Assembly (NCBI GenBank): GCA_046756405.1
Contig: JBHHWH010000017.1
Location: forward strand, 1 to 36,926
Source of the DNA: JBHHWH01 sp046756405
GTDB lineage: Bacteria > Actinomycetota > Acidimicrobiia > Spongiisociales > ZC4RG35
DNA: 36,926 bases
Direction: 5' to 3'
Part shown: positions 24,472 to 31,924 of the stretch, piece after piece
Numbering within the stretch: position 1 is the first letter of the stretch
How the letters are laid out: each line of letters begins with the position of its first letter
Translations under genes and position numbers: made by a program
The notes under the pieces: model-generated
The model's input: only the letters and a program-made list of their open reading frames with translations
The model's database searches: none
Told to the model about the DNA's origin: nothing

Positions 24472-26103
24472 GTGGCCCTCTCCTTCCAGCCCAGCTTCGA
24501 TGACCTGTCCGCTCCCCTCTTCGATGTCACCTTCTGCGTCCTCGACCTCGAAACCACGGGCGGGTCGGCGGCCGACTGTGCGATCACGGAGATAGGGGCG
24601 GTCAAGTACCGGGGCGGAGAGCTGTTGGGCACCTTTCAGACGCTGGTAGACCCCGGTGCCCCGATCCCGCCGTTCATCACTGTCCTCACCGGTATCACCC
24701 AGGCCATGGTGATACAGGCTCCTCCCATAGAGAGAGCGCTCCCCTCGTTCCTCGAGTTCCTCGGCGACTCGGTGATAGTCGGCCACAACGTTCGCTTCGA
24801 CCTCTCCTTCCTACGGGCTGCCGTGGATCGATGTGGATATCCCCCTCTGGAGAACCGTTGGGTGGACACCGCGGCGCTGGCCCGGCGGCTGGTGCGCGGT
24901 GAAGTACGGAACCTGAAGCTGGCCACCCTGGCCGCCCACTTCCGCAGCCCGGTCCAACCCGTCCACCGGGCCCTGAGCGACGCCCAAGCCACAGCCCATG
25001 TCTTCCACACCCTCCTGGAGCGGGCTGGAACCCTGGGGGTGACCAACCTCGACGACCTGCTCCAGCTCCCGACAGCTCGGGGAGCGGCTCACTACGAGAA
25101 GATCAAGATGACCGAAGGGCTGCCCAGGACTCCCGGCGTGTACATATTTCGTGATCGGCAGGGCGTTCCCATCTACGTCGGTAAGGCCTCGGACCTCCGC
25201 AGCAGGGTTCGTCAGTACTTCTATGGGGACAAGCGGCGGTCCGTGGCCAACCTGATGCGGGAACTCCACTCCGTGGACCACATCGTCTGCAACTCCCCCA
25301 TCGAGGCCGAGATCACCGAGCTTCGCCTCATCCACGCCCACCGTCCGCGCTACAACCGTCGTTCCCGACCACCCAAGAACTCCCACTTCGTCAAGCTGAC
25401 CAACGAAACCTTCCCCCGCCTTTCCGTGGTCAGGATCCCCCGCGACGACGGTCTCGCCCTCCTTGGACCCTTTCGCTCCCGTCGGGCTGCCCAAGAGGTG
25501 GTGATGGCGCTCTGGGACGCCGTCCCCCTGCGCCGCTGCCGATCAGCGCCCCGTGGCGGCGGTCCGTGTGCTTCAGCCCAGATGGGTGTGGCGAGATGTC
25601 CCTGCGACGGCAGCCATGAGCCGACCGAGTACGCCAAGGTCGTCGAGGTCCTCCTCCGAGGACTCGACGGCTCCCCGACCCTCCTGCTCGATCCCCTGGT
25701 AGAGCGTATGCAGCGCCTCGCTCGGGAACAGCGCTACGAGGAAGCGGCCAGCGTCCGTGACCGACACAACCTGCTGGCTCGGGCCCTGGAGATTCGGAGA
25801 ATCTGGAAGGCTCTCCTCGCGGCCGGACTCGTGGTGGCCGAGGACAGAAAGGGTCGATGCCTGGTCATAGATCACGGTCGGATGGTGGAAGGCGAAGCCG
25901 AAACAGCCCTCACGTCAACGGAACCTGAAGCAGACACTCGATCTACGCAGGTGCCTCCCGCCGTCGAAGCAGCCGAGGAGGCTCGCCTTCTATGGCGATG
26001 GCTGAGCCAGGATGCAGTGCGGCTTCTCGAGCTCCAGGGAATCCTCACCTTTCCTCGAGAGCCCATCACTGCACTCCGACCCGCGACGAGCAGAGCTGCC
26101 TGA
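24472..26103 (+). CDS. DEDDh exonuclease / GIY-YIG (UvrC/Cho-like) fusion nuclease
   Basis: A 543-residue two-nuclease fusion. Residues ~20-185 form a DnaQ-like DEDDh 3'-5' exonuclease: Asp25/Glu27 in LDLETTGG, Asp110 in GHNVRFDLSFL, His165 and Asp170 in HRALSDAQA. Residues ~220-310 form a UvrC/Cho-type GIY-YIG endonuclease: PGVYIFRDRQGVPIYVGKAS, then RSRVRQYF and IEAEITELRLI. The rest resembles the UvrC/UvrB-binding linker (VERMQRLAREQRYEEAASVRDR). This is the architecture of mycobacterial Rv2191. A role in excision-type DNA repair is inferred and is strongly supported by the LexA box in its promoter. The gene stands alone: a hairpin follows its stop. Confidence 0.92.
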   Translation: MALSFQPSFDDLSAPLFDVTFCVLDLETTGGSAADCAITEIGAVKYRGGELLGTFQTLVDPGAPIPPFITVLTGITQAMVIQAPPIERALPSFLEFLGDSVIVGHNVRFDLSFLRAAVDRCGYPPLENRWVDTAALARRLVRGEVRNLKLATLAAHFRSPVQPVHRALSDAQATAHVFHTLLERAGTLGVTNLDDLLQLPTARGAAHYEKIKMTEGLPRTPGVYIFRDRQGVPIYVGKASDLRSRVRQYFYGDKRRSVANLMRELHSVDHIVCNSPIEAEITELRLIHAHRPRYNRRSRPPKNSHFVKLTNETFPRLSVVRIPRDDGLALLGPFRSRRAAQEVVMALWDAVPLRRCRSAPRGGGPCASAQMGVARCPCDGSHEPTEYAKVVEVLLRGLDGSPTLLLDPLVERMQRLAREQRYEEAASVRDRHNLLARALEIRRIWKALLAAGLVVAEDRKGRCLVIDHGRMVEGEAETALTSTEPEADTRSTQVPPAVEAAEEARLLWRWLSQDAVRLLELQGILTFPREPITALRPATSRAA

Positions 26104-26111
26104 GACACGGA

Positions 26112-26131
26112 TGGTGGCTCAGTAGCCACCA
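26112..26131 (+). terminator. Terminator-like hairpin after the SOS nuclease gene
   Basis: TGGTGGCT (26112-26119), loop CAGT and AGCCACCA (26124-26131) form a perfect 8-bp stem directly after the nuclease stop codon. No T-run follows, so it would be an I-shaped actinobacterial-type terminator or a stabilising 3' hairpin. It separates the SOS gene from the cytochrome c cluster. Confidence 0.5.
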
Positions 26132-26179
26132 AGTGCCTTTGGGGCGACCTAACCCAGCGAAGTTGGAAGAATGGGACCG

Positions 26180-26668
26180 ATGTTGAGACGCTCGTTGATC
26201 CTTCTGGTGGTGCTCGCCGCCTGTGCAGGCCCCGTAAGCGAGGTCGGCCCCGATCCCGCCACCACCGGTGAGCTGCCGCAGATCAGCGCCGAGGAATTCG
26301 AGATTCTCCTCGCCGAGCTGGACAAGCCCGCCCTGGTGAACATCTGGGCATCATGGTGTATCCCCTGTCGCGCCGAGGCTCCCCTGCTCAATGCCGCCCA
26401 CGAGAAGTTCGGGGACCAGATTGTTTTCATCGGGGTGGACGTCCAGGACACTCAGTCCGGAGCCCGTGAGTTCCTGGACGAGTTCGGTCTTGCCTTTCAG
26501 CATTACTTCGACCCCAACGCCGAGATCAGAGATCGCCTCGGAGGATTCGGGGTCCCCAACACCTTCTTTTTCGCCCCGGGAGGCGAGTTGGTCGACATGC
26601 ATCTCGGCATCCTCGACGAGCGCACCCTCGCCCTGAAGATCGACGAACTGCTAAACGACGGCTCCTGA
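26180..26668 (+). CDS. TlpA/ResA-like thioredoxin lipoprotein
   Basis: Membrane-anchored extracytoplasmic thioredoxin-like protein of 162 residues. The signal peptide MLRRSLILLVVLAAC ends in a lipobox with Cys15 as the lipid-modified residue. The thioredoxin fold carries the redox motif WASWCIPCRAEAP, followed by GVPNTFFFAPGGELV with the cis-Pro region. I preferred ATG 26180 because GGAAGA (26165-26170) lies 9 nt upstream and the signal peptide then starts normally; ATG 26171 is the alternative. Such proteins keep apocytochrome c thiols reduced, which fits the ccm genes that follow. The stop directly abuts the next ATG. Confidence 0.9.
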   Translation: MLRRSLILLVVLAACAGPVSEVGPDPATTGELPQISAEEFEILLAELDKPALVNIWASWCIPCRAEAPLLNAAHEKFGDQIVFIGVDVQDTQSGAREFLDEFGLAFQHYFDPNAEIRDRLGGFGVPNTFFFAPGGELVDMHLGILDERTLALKIDELLNDGS

Positions 26669-27343
26669 ATGGAATTCACCCTGCTCTGGGCGGCGCTGAC
26701 CGCCGTTGTCTCCATCTGGATCGCAGCCCGTATCTGGAAGGATCGGCTCCCTAAGCACACCACCGATCGTGTGGTGGGAGCGGCCGCCCTCGGCATGCTC
26801 GCCGGCCGTCTTGTTGCCATGGTTCTCCAGGGCGTCAACCCCTTAACCAACCCCGGTGACATTCTCCTCGTCCGGGGTGGAGTCCACACCGGCGCAGCCA
26901 CTCTGGGGGCCATCGCAGCCTTCCTCTGGTCGGGAAAGGGAAACGTCAGGGATCTCGATCCGGCGGCTCCGGTCGCGCTCATAGGTCTCGCCGGCTGGCA
27001 AGCAGGATGTTTGTGGCGAGGCGGCTGTTTAGGCACGGCTTCGAGCCTCCCCTGGGCCTGGTCCGAGGCGGGCAGCTCGATCACCCGCCACCCCACCGAG
27101 CTGTACGCGGCCATGGGGATGCTGGCCGCGGCATGGCTGGTCCACCGGCTTCCGGAGAGGCTGCTCCTCCGCGCCGGAAGCGCCTTAGCCCTCGCAGCCC
27201 TGGTGCGGCTTCTCAGCGAGCCGGTACGACTGAGCCTGACCGGAGGCCCGTGGACCTGGTACCTGGCCGGCATCGTGTTAGGGGGCCTCGTGGCGTGGCA
27301 GGGAGATCGGCTGGTGGGCCGAAGGGTCTCGCCCCCGACTTGA
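26669..27343 (+). CDS. Lgt-like membrane protein lacking key catalytic residues
   Basis: A 224-residue integral membrane protein with about six or seven helices, aligning by eye to prolipoprotein diacylglyceryl transferase (Lgt). It keeps the RHPTELY motif (E. coli Lgt has RHPSQLYE) and a distal VRLLSEPVR block corresponding to FRIIVEFFR. The Lgt signature GRIGNFINGELWG is replaced by GWQAGCLWRGGCLG. The Arg, Asn and Glu of the signature are lost and two Cys appear in a C-x5-C arrangement. It is thus probably not a working Lgt. Wedged between a TlpA-like lipoprotein and ccmA with no gap to the former, it is more likely a thiol-redox or lipoprotein partner for cytochrome c maturation; that is inference. 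Confidence 0.78.
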   Translation: MEFTLLWAALTAVVSIWIAARIWKDRLPKHTTDRVVGAAALGMLAGRLVAMVLQGVNPLTNPGDILLVRGGVHTGAATLGAIAAFLWSGKGNVRDLDPAAPVALIGLAGWQAGCLWRGGCLGTASSLPWAWSEAGSSITRHPTELYAAMGMLAAAWLVHRLPERLLLRAGSALALAALVRLLSEPVRLSLTGGPWTWYLAGIVLGGLVAWQGDRLVGRRVSPPT

Positions 27344-27374
27344 GAGTCGCAGTCCCTCCGGGGAGACTCAGCCC

Positions 27375-28019
27375 ATGGCCGACATCGCCTTCCTCGATCA
27401 AGTAGGAGTCTCCCTCGGGGGGCGACCGGTCCTGCGAGACCTCACCTTCTCCCTTGCCTCCGGGGAAGTGGTGGGTATTGCGGGGCCCAACGGAAGCGGC
27501 AAGACCACGTTGGTACGGCTGCTGGCGACCCTGATCCGAATTCACAGCGGTAGAGGCACCGTGCTGGGCGCTGACCTCGCCAGTGATAGCGTCTATTCGA
27601 TCCGCCGCTCCATCGGGATGATCGGCCACCAGCCGGCTCTGCTCCCTGAACTCACCCTCACCGAAAACCTCGTCCACAGGGCACGTCTGGCGGGATTCGA
27701 TGAGTCGATGGTGGGTTGGAGCCTGGGGGTGGTAGGGCTTGCAGGAGCCGCCGAGCGGAAAGCCTCCGCCAGCTCTTTTGGGATGCAGCGGAGGGTCGAG
27801 GTCGCTCATCTCCTCCTCTCCGGCCCCAAACTCCTTCTCCTCGACGAGGCCACCTCAGGCCTCGACCGCTCTGCCCGCGAACTCATCTCAGCTTTGGCAG
27901 ATCGGACCACGTCCGCTGGAGGCGCCGTGGTGATGGTCTCCCATGATGAGGCCCAACTCGGGGACGTGTGCCACCGGATGCTCAGACTCGAGCTTGGACG
28001 TTTGGAGGAGTTGGAGTGA
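27375..28019 (+). CDS. ccmA: Cytochrome c maturation ABC ATPase CcmA
   Basis: ATP-binding subunit of the CcmABCD complex, 214 residues. Walker A is GPNGSGKTT (38-46), the Q-loop region is IGHQPALLPELT, the signature is the degenerate SSFGMQRRVEVAHLLL, and Walker B is LLLLDEATSGLD followed by VVMVSHDE. In System I, CcmA hydrolysis releases haem-loaded CcmE from CcmCD. A good ribosome-binding site (GGGGAG, 9 nt before the ATG) is present. The order ccmA-ccmB-ccmC-ccmD-ccmE-ccmF and the 4-nt overlap with ccmB settle the assignment over other ABC ATPases. Confidence 0.93.
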   Translation: MADIAFLDQVGVSLGGRPVLRDLTFSLASGEVVGIAGPNGSGKTTLVRLLATLIRIHSGRGTVLGADLASDSVYSIRRSIGMIGHQPALLPELTLTENLVHRARLAGFDESMVGWSLGVVGLAGAAERKASASSFGMQRRVEVAHLLLSGPKLLLLDEATSGLDRSARELISALADRTTSAGGAVVMVSHDEAQLGDVCHRMLRLELGRLEELE

Positions 28020-28690
28020 GCCTCTGGTCCCAGGCGAGGGAGATCGCACGAGTCGACCTGATAGTCGAACGTCGCATCGGAGAGACGCTCCGCATCATCC
28101 TGCCCTTCGCCGTCGTTGCGTTGCTGGTCTTTCCCTTCGCCCTCAGCACCCAACTCTCGGTCCTCCGCGAGATCGGACCAGGGATTTTCTGGGCGCTGGG
28201 AATTCTCTTCGGCATGCAAGTGGCGCTCCGTCAGTCGGCTTCGGACAACCAGGAGCGGCGCGACCTCCATGCTCTGATGGGCCTCGACCCCGCGGCCCGG
28301 TTCGTAGGGCGGCTCCTCTCGGGTTCGCTGCTCACCCTCGCCTTCCTCGTTGTCCTGTTTGGCACCATGGTCGTTCTGTACGCCCCGCTTCTGCCCCCTG
28401 GATCCCTCCCCATCACCGGTCTGAGCGCCCTTCTCCTCTCCATCGGCCTAACCGAACTCGGGACCCTGGCAGGTGAGGTCACAACGGGGCTCAGGAACCG
28501 CACCTCCCTGGCCTCGCTCATCATCGCTCCCCTGGCTCTGCCTCTGGTGATCGGAGCATCCCAGACGCTGACCGCACTAAATCGCGGCACGGGTATCCTC
28601 CCCTGGGTACTGCTCATGGTCACCACCGACCTGGCGCTGGCCGTGGCCGGAGTCGGCCTGGCGAAACCCATCGAGGAAGCAACACGATGA
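28016..28690 (+). CDS. ccmB: Haem exporter membrane protein CcmB
   Basis: Transmembrane subunit of the CcmABCD complex, 224 residues with six hydrophobic helices. The N-terminus WSQAREIARVDLIVERRIGE followed by LRIILPFAVVALLVFPFAL is characteristic of CcmB, as is DNQERRDLHALMGLDP. I placed the start at GTG 28016, overlapping the ccmA stop (GTGA); the open frame upstream lies within ccmA and is not family-like. The 3' end overlaps ccmC by 4 nt (ATGA). Confidence 0.92.
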   Translation: MSLWSQAREIARVDLIVERRIGETLRIILPFAVVALLVFPFALSTQLSVLREIGPGIFWALGILFGMQVALRQSASDNQERRDLHALMGLDPAARFVGRLLSGSLLTLAFLVVLFGTMVVLYAPLLPPGSLPITGLSALLLSIGLTELGTLAGEVTTGLRNRTSLASLIIAPLALPLVIGASQTLTALNRGTGILPWVLLMVTTDLALAVAGVGLAKPIEEATR

Positions 28691-29397
28691 CCCGAGTTCG
28701 AGCGCTGCTAGCAGCCTCCGCCCTGGCGCTGGGGGTTGGTCTCTGGTTCGCGTTCACCGCACCCCCCGACGTCCTCCAGGGCCAATACAGCAGGATCATC
28801 AACGTCCATGTGCCTTCCCTGTGGCTGGCATTTCTCGCCTTCGCCGTGACCGCCTTCGGCTCCATCATGTGGCTTATACGCAAGCGGCTACGTTGGGACC
28901 GCCTGGCCTCCGCTTCGGCGGAGATCGGGGTCCTGTTCACCGGCATCGGGATAGCCACCGGGATGATCTGGGGCAAGGCAGTATGGGGTACTGCCTGGGA
29001 CTGGGGCGATCCCCGTCTCGCTTCCACCGCGGTGATGTTTTTCGTCTATCTCGCCTACATCGCCCTTCGTGGAGCGGTAGATGACCCCATTACTCGCGCC
29101 CGGCGTTCGGCTGTCCTCGGCGCAATCGCCGTAGTGCAAGTCCCGTTGGTCTACTTCTCGGTGAACCTGTTCCGGGCCCTTCATCAGACCCAGTCAATCC
29201 GTCCCGACGGTGCGACCATGCCCACGGAGATGCTGATCGCCATGCTGGTGAACCTGGGGGCCTTCACCCTGGTTTATGTGGCTCTCATGGCTGCCCGAAT
29301 CGACGTCTCCAAAGCCGAAGAGCTGGTCACCGCCACGGAGACCCTGGCCGGGGAGGCCGTCGAGGCTCCCAGTATCGGAGAGGTTCGGGATGACTGA
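28687..29397 (+). CDS. ccmC: Haem handling protein CcmC
   Basis: Six-helix membrane protein of 236 residues that loads haem onto CcmE. The haem-handling-protein motif is GTAWDWGDPRLASTAVMFFV, with flanking His residues including INVHVPSLWLAF. It is chained to ccmB by an ATGA overlap and to ccmD by an 8-nt overlap. The last ~40 residues form a polar cytoplasmic tail (KAEELVTATETLAGEAVEA) longer than in many homologues. Confidence 0.93.
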   Translation: MTRVRALLAASALALGVGLWFAFTAPPDVLQGQYSRIINVHVPSLWLAFLAFAVTAFGSIMWLIRKRLRWDRLASASAEIGVLFTGIGIATGMIWGKAVWGTAWDWGDPRLASTAVMFFVYLAYIALRGAVDDPITRARRSAVLGAIAVVQVPLVYFSVNLFRALHQTQSIRPDGATMPTEMLIAMLVNLGAFTLVYVALMAARIDVSKAEELVTATETLAGEAVEAPSIGEVRDD

Positions 29398-29494
29398 AAC
29401 CCTGGTCGTGGGACTCACCTTCGGCATCTCCTACGCCGCCATCGTCGCCTACGCCGTCTACCTGCACCGCCGACGGCGACGAGCCGGAGACTGA
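29390..29494 (+). CDS. ccmD: Small haem exporter subunit CcmD
   Basis: A 34-residue open frame starting at ATG 29390 within the last codons of ccmC. The product is one transmembrane helix (MTETLVVGLTFGISYAAIVA then YAVYLH) followed by the Arg-rich tail RRRRRAGD, exactly the form of CcmD. GGAGAGG lies 6 nt upstream of the ATG. The stop is 1 nt before the ccmE ATG. CcmD is needed to release holo-CcmE. Position, size, topology and ribosome-binding site all agree, although so short a sequence cannot be proved by similarity. Confidence 0.85.
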   Translation: MTETLVVGLTFGISYAAIVAYAVYLHRRRRRAGD

Positions 29495-29495
29495 C

Positions 29496-29903
29496 ATGAG
29501 CCATCGCCGCTTCGTGCTGTTCGGGATCGGAGGGGTCGTCGCTCTCGTCGTTGCCCTTACCGCCATCAGTCTCGACGACAACCTCACCTATTACCTCTAC
29601 CCCACCGAAGCGATCGCCCAGCGGGCCGACTTCGCCGATGGAGCACGCTTCAGGCTCGCCGGAACCGTGGTGCCCGGGTCGATCGAGGAAGACGGGACCT
29701 CGATCCAATTCGAGGTGACCGATGGTGGGGCCACTATCCCGGTCATCCTCAGCGGCGCACCCCCTCCGCTCTTCGACGAGAACGTCCCGGTGCTCCTGGA
29801 GGGAGCATGGGCGGGTGAGGTGTTCAACTCGGATCTGGCCTTGATCCGCCACGACGAAAACTATGAAGCTCCCGCGGAGGGCGGAGCGTACCCAGAACCC
29901 TGA
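29496..29903 (+). CDS. ccmE: Haem chaperone CcmE
   Basis: Periplasm-facing haem chaperone of 135 residues. A single N-terminal helix (FVLFGIGGVVALVVALTAIS) is followed by the OB-fold (FRLAGTVVPGSIEEDGTSIQ, GAPPPLFDENVPVLLEG). The haem-binding motif is IRHDENYEAP with the covalent-haem His119 and Tyr123, so this is the classical His type rather than the Cys variant seen in some archaea and Desulfovibrio. GGAG 6 nt upstream supports the start. It overlaps ccmF by 1 nt. Confidence 0.94.
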   Translation: MSHRRFVLFGIGGVVALVVALTAISLDDNLTYYLYPTEAIAQRADFADGARFRLAGTVVPGSIEEDGTSIQFEVTDGGATIPVILSGAPPPLFDENVPVLLEGAWAGEVFNSDLALIRHDENYEAPAEGGAYPEP

Positions 29904-31924
29904 TGCTTGCTCTGCTCGGATCCACAGCGCTCTTGACGGCCTTCATCGGCTCGCTGCTGCTCGTCTGGCGCGGCATCCAGGTGGCGAGAAAGGGTCCGGG
30001 CCCAGACCTCGCCGGTCCAACCAAGCTGATGCTGTCAGGCGCCGCGGTGGCCATGGTTGCCATGGAGCTTGCCCTGCTAACCGACGACTTCTCCCTGGCC
30101 TATCTGGCTGAGCACCATGCGATCGCCACCCGGTTCCCCTTCGACGTGGCCACCGCATGGGCGGCCCTCGAGGGCTCCATCCTCCTCTGGGGGCTGGTCC
30201 TCGCCGGCTTTACCTGGTTCACCCTGCGTGGTTATCGAAGGAACCCGGATCCGTTGAACGCGGGCGCCCTGGCCTTCATGGGAGGCATCGCCATCTTCTT
30301 CTTCGGAATCATGCTCACGGTGACCAATCCCTTCGAAGTGTGCACCCAGGCGGTAGCCAACGGCTGTGCTGCTTCCAGCCCCTGGCCCTTCGCCGCGGTC
30401 CAGGCCCCTCTGGACGGCCCCGGGCCCAATCCCCTCCTCCAGAACAACGTATTGATGGCCGTACACCCGCCGATGCTCTATCTGGGGTACGTCGGGCTGA
30501 GTGTCCCTTTCGCCTATGCCCTCTCCGCCCTAGCCCTCAAGATCCCCGGGCCGGAGTGGTTACGTCGCAGCCACCAAGCCACCATTGTGGCGTGGAGCTT
30601 CCTCACCCTGGGAATCCTCTTCGGGGGATGGTGGGCCTACACGGTCCTTTCCTGGGGCGGGTACTGGGTTTGGGACCCGGTTGAGAACGCGTCGTTCATG
30701 CCCTGGCTGGTAGCCACCGCGTTCCTCCACTCGGCCATGGTTCAACGACGGCGAGGGATGCTGCAGGCCTGGAACTTCGTCCTTGTGATCAGCGCTTTCG
30801 CCCTCACCATCCTGGGAACCTTCCTCACTCGCTCCGGCACGATCAACTCGGTGCATTCGTTCACCCAGTCGGCCATCGGTCCTGTCTTGCTGGGCTTTCT
30901 AGCCTTGGTTCTGGTGGGCTCGTTCACCCTGTTCTCCTCCCGGGCCCACCTCGTGGCCACCGCACCCCGAATCGAGTCGTTCGTCTCCCGGGAAGGCACC
31001 TTCCTGGTCAACAATCTCCTGCTGTCCGTCTATGCCTTCGTAGTCCTGGTGGGTACCACCTATCCGCTGTTCCTAGAGGCCGCCACCGGGACCAAAGTGG
31101 GTGTGGGAGAACCATTTTTCAACCGAATCGCAGTGCCCCTCTCCTTTCTGCTCCTCCTGGTGATGGGTTTCGGACCGATAACCCCCTGGCGGGGAACCAC
31201 CCCGGCGCTCATCTGGAAGCGAACCCGGACCCCCACCATCCTGGCCCTCGGGGCGGGAGTGCTCACCGCGATCACCGTCACCCGGATCGGCTGGGTGGTT
31301 CTGGCGATAGTCCTGGGCACCTTCGTGATCACCTCAACCGTCGGGCTCCTCGTTGAGCAGGCCGACCGTCGTGCCGCCAAGCTCGGGGAAAGTCGCTGGG
31401 AGTCGGCCAAGGCCCTGGTCGCCGCCAACCAGCCCTTCTGGGCGGGCCAGCTCAGCCATCTCGGGGTCATCATCGTGGCCCTCGGCATCGCCTTCGCTGC
31501 CAATCTGGGCGCCCATGCCAAGGCCGACATGGTGCCGGGCGACAGCATCGAGTTCGCCGGTTACACGATCAGTTACGAGTCACCGTTCCAGCGCACCTAT
31601 CCAGACAGAGTGACGAAGGGGGCTCGCATGACGGTGACCCGGGACGGGGAGTTCGTCACCGTCATGGAACCGGCGGGCAACTTCTTCGGCGCCGACACCG
31701 CCGGGGTCAGCCGGCCCGACATCTACCAGAGACCTTGGGGAGACATCTACATCACTCTCATCAGGCTCGAAGACGGCGTCGCCTCCCTCACCTTCGACAC
31801 CTCCCCGCTGGTTTGGCTGATCTGGCTCGGGGGGCTGGTCACCACCGCGGGCGGCCTCTGGGTCGCCATGGCCCGGCGCAAGGATCGAGAACTGCGACGA
31901 CAGCAACAGTCGGTAGATGTCTGA
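29903..31924 (+). CDS. ccmF: Cytochrome c haem lyase CcmF
   Basis: Large polytopic membrane protein of 673 residues that attaches haem to apocytochrome c together with CcmH. The WWD haem-handling motif is WGGYWVWDPVENASFMPWL, and His-containing stretches flank it (AVHPPMLYLGYVGLSVPFAY; SGTINSVHSFTQS). A long extracytoplasmic C-terminal domain precedes the last helix (LVWLIWLGGLVTTAGGLWVA). Length agrees with typical CcmF (about 650). The ATG overlaps ccmE by 1 nt and the 3' end overlaps the ccmH gene by 8 nt. Confidence 0.94.
   Translation: MLALLGSTALLTAFIGSLLLVWRGIQVARKGPGPDLAGPTKLMLSGAAVAMVAMELALLTDDFSLAYLAEHHAIATRFPFDVATAWAALEGSILLWGLVLAGFTWFTLRGYRRNPDPLNAGALAFMGGIAIFFFGIMLTVTNPFEVCTQAVANGCAASSPWPFAAVQAPLDGPGPNPLLQNNVLMAVHPPMLYLGYVGLSVPFAYALSALALKIPGPEWLRRSHQATIVAWSFLTLGILFGGWWAYTVLSWGGYWVWDPVENASFMPWLVATAFLHSAMVQRRRGMLQAWNFVLVISAFALTILGTFLTRSGTINSVHSFTQSAIGPVLLGFLALVLVGSFTLFSSRAHLVATAPRIESFVSREGTFLVNNLLLSVYAFVVLVGTTYPLFLEAATGTKVGVGEPFFNRIAVPLSFLLLLVMGFGPITPWRGTTPALIWKRTRTPTILALGAGVLTAITVTRIGWVVLAIVLGTFVITSTVGLLVEQADRRAAKLGESRWESAKALVAANQPFWAGQLSHLGVIIVALGIAFAANLGAHAKADMVPGDSIEFAGYTISYESPFQRTYPDRVTKGARMTVTRDGEFVTVMEPAGNFFGADTAGVSRPDIYQRPWGDIYITLIRLEDGVASLTFDTSPLVWLIWLGGLVTTAGGLWVAMARRKDRELRRQQQSVDV

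Noticed and set aside
29163..29172. GAACCTGTTC inside ccmC as a LexA-like site
   Set aside because: Spacing between half-sites is 2 nt rather than 4 and it lies inside a gene.
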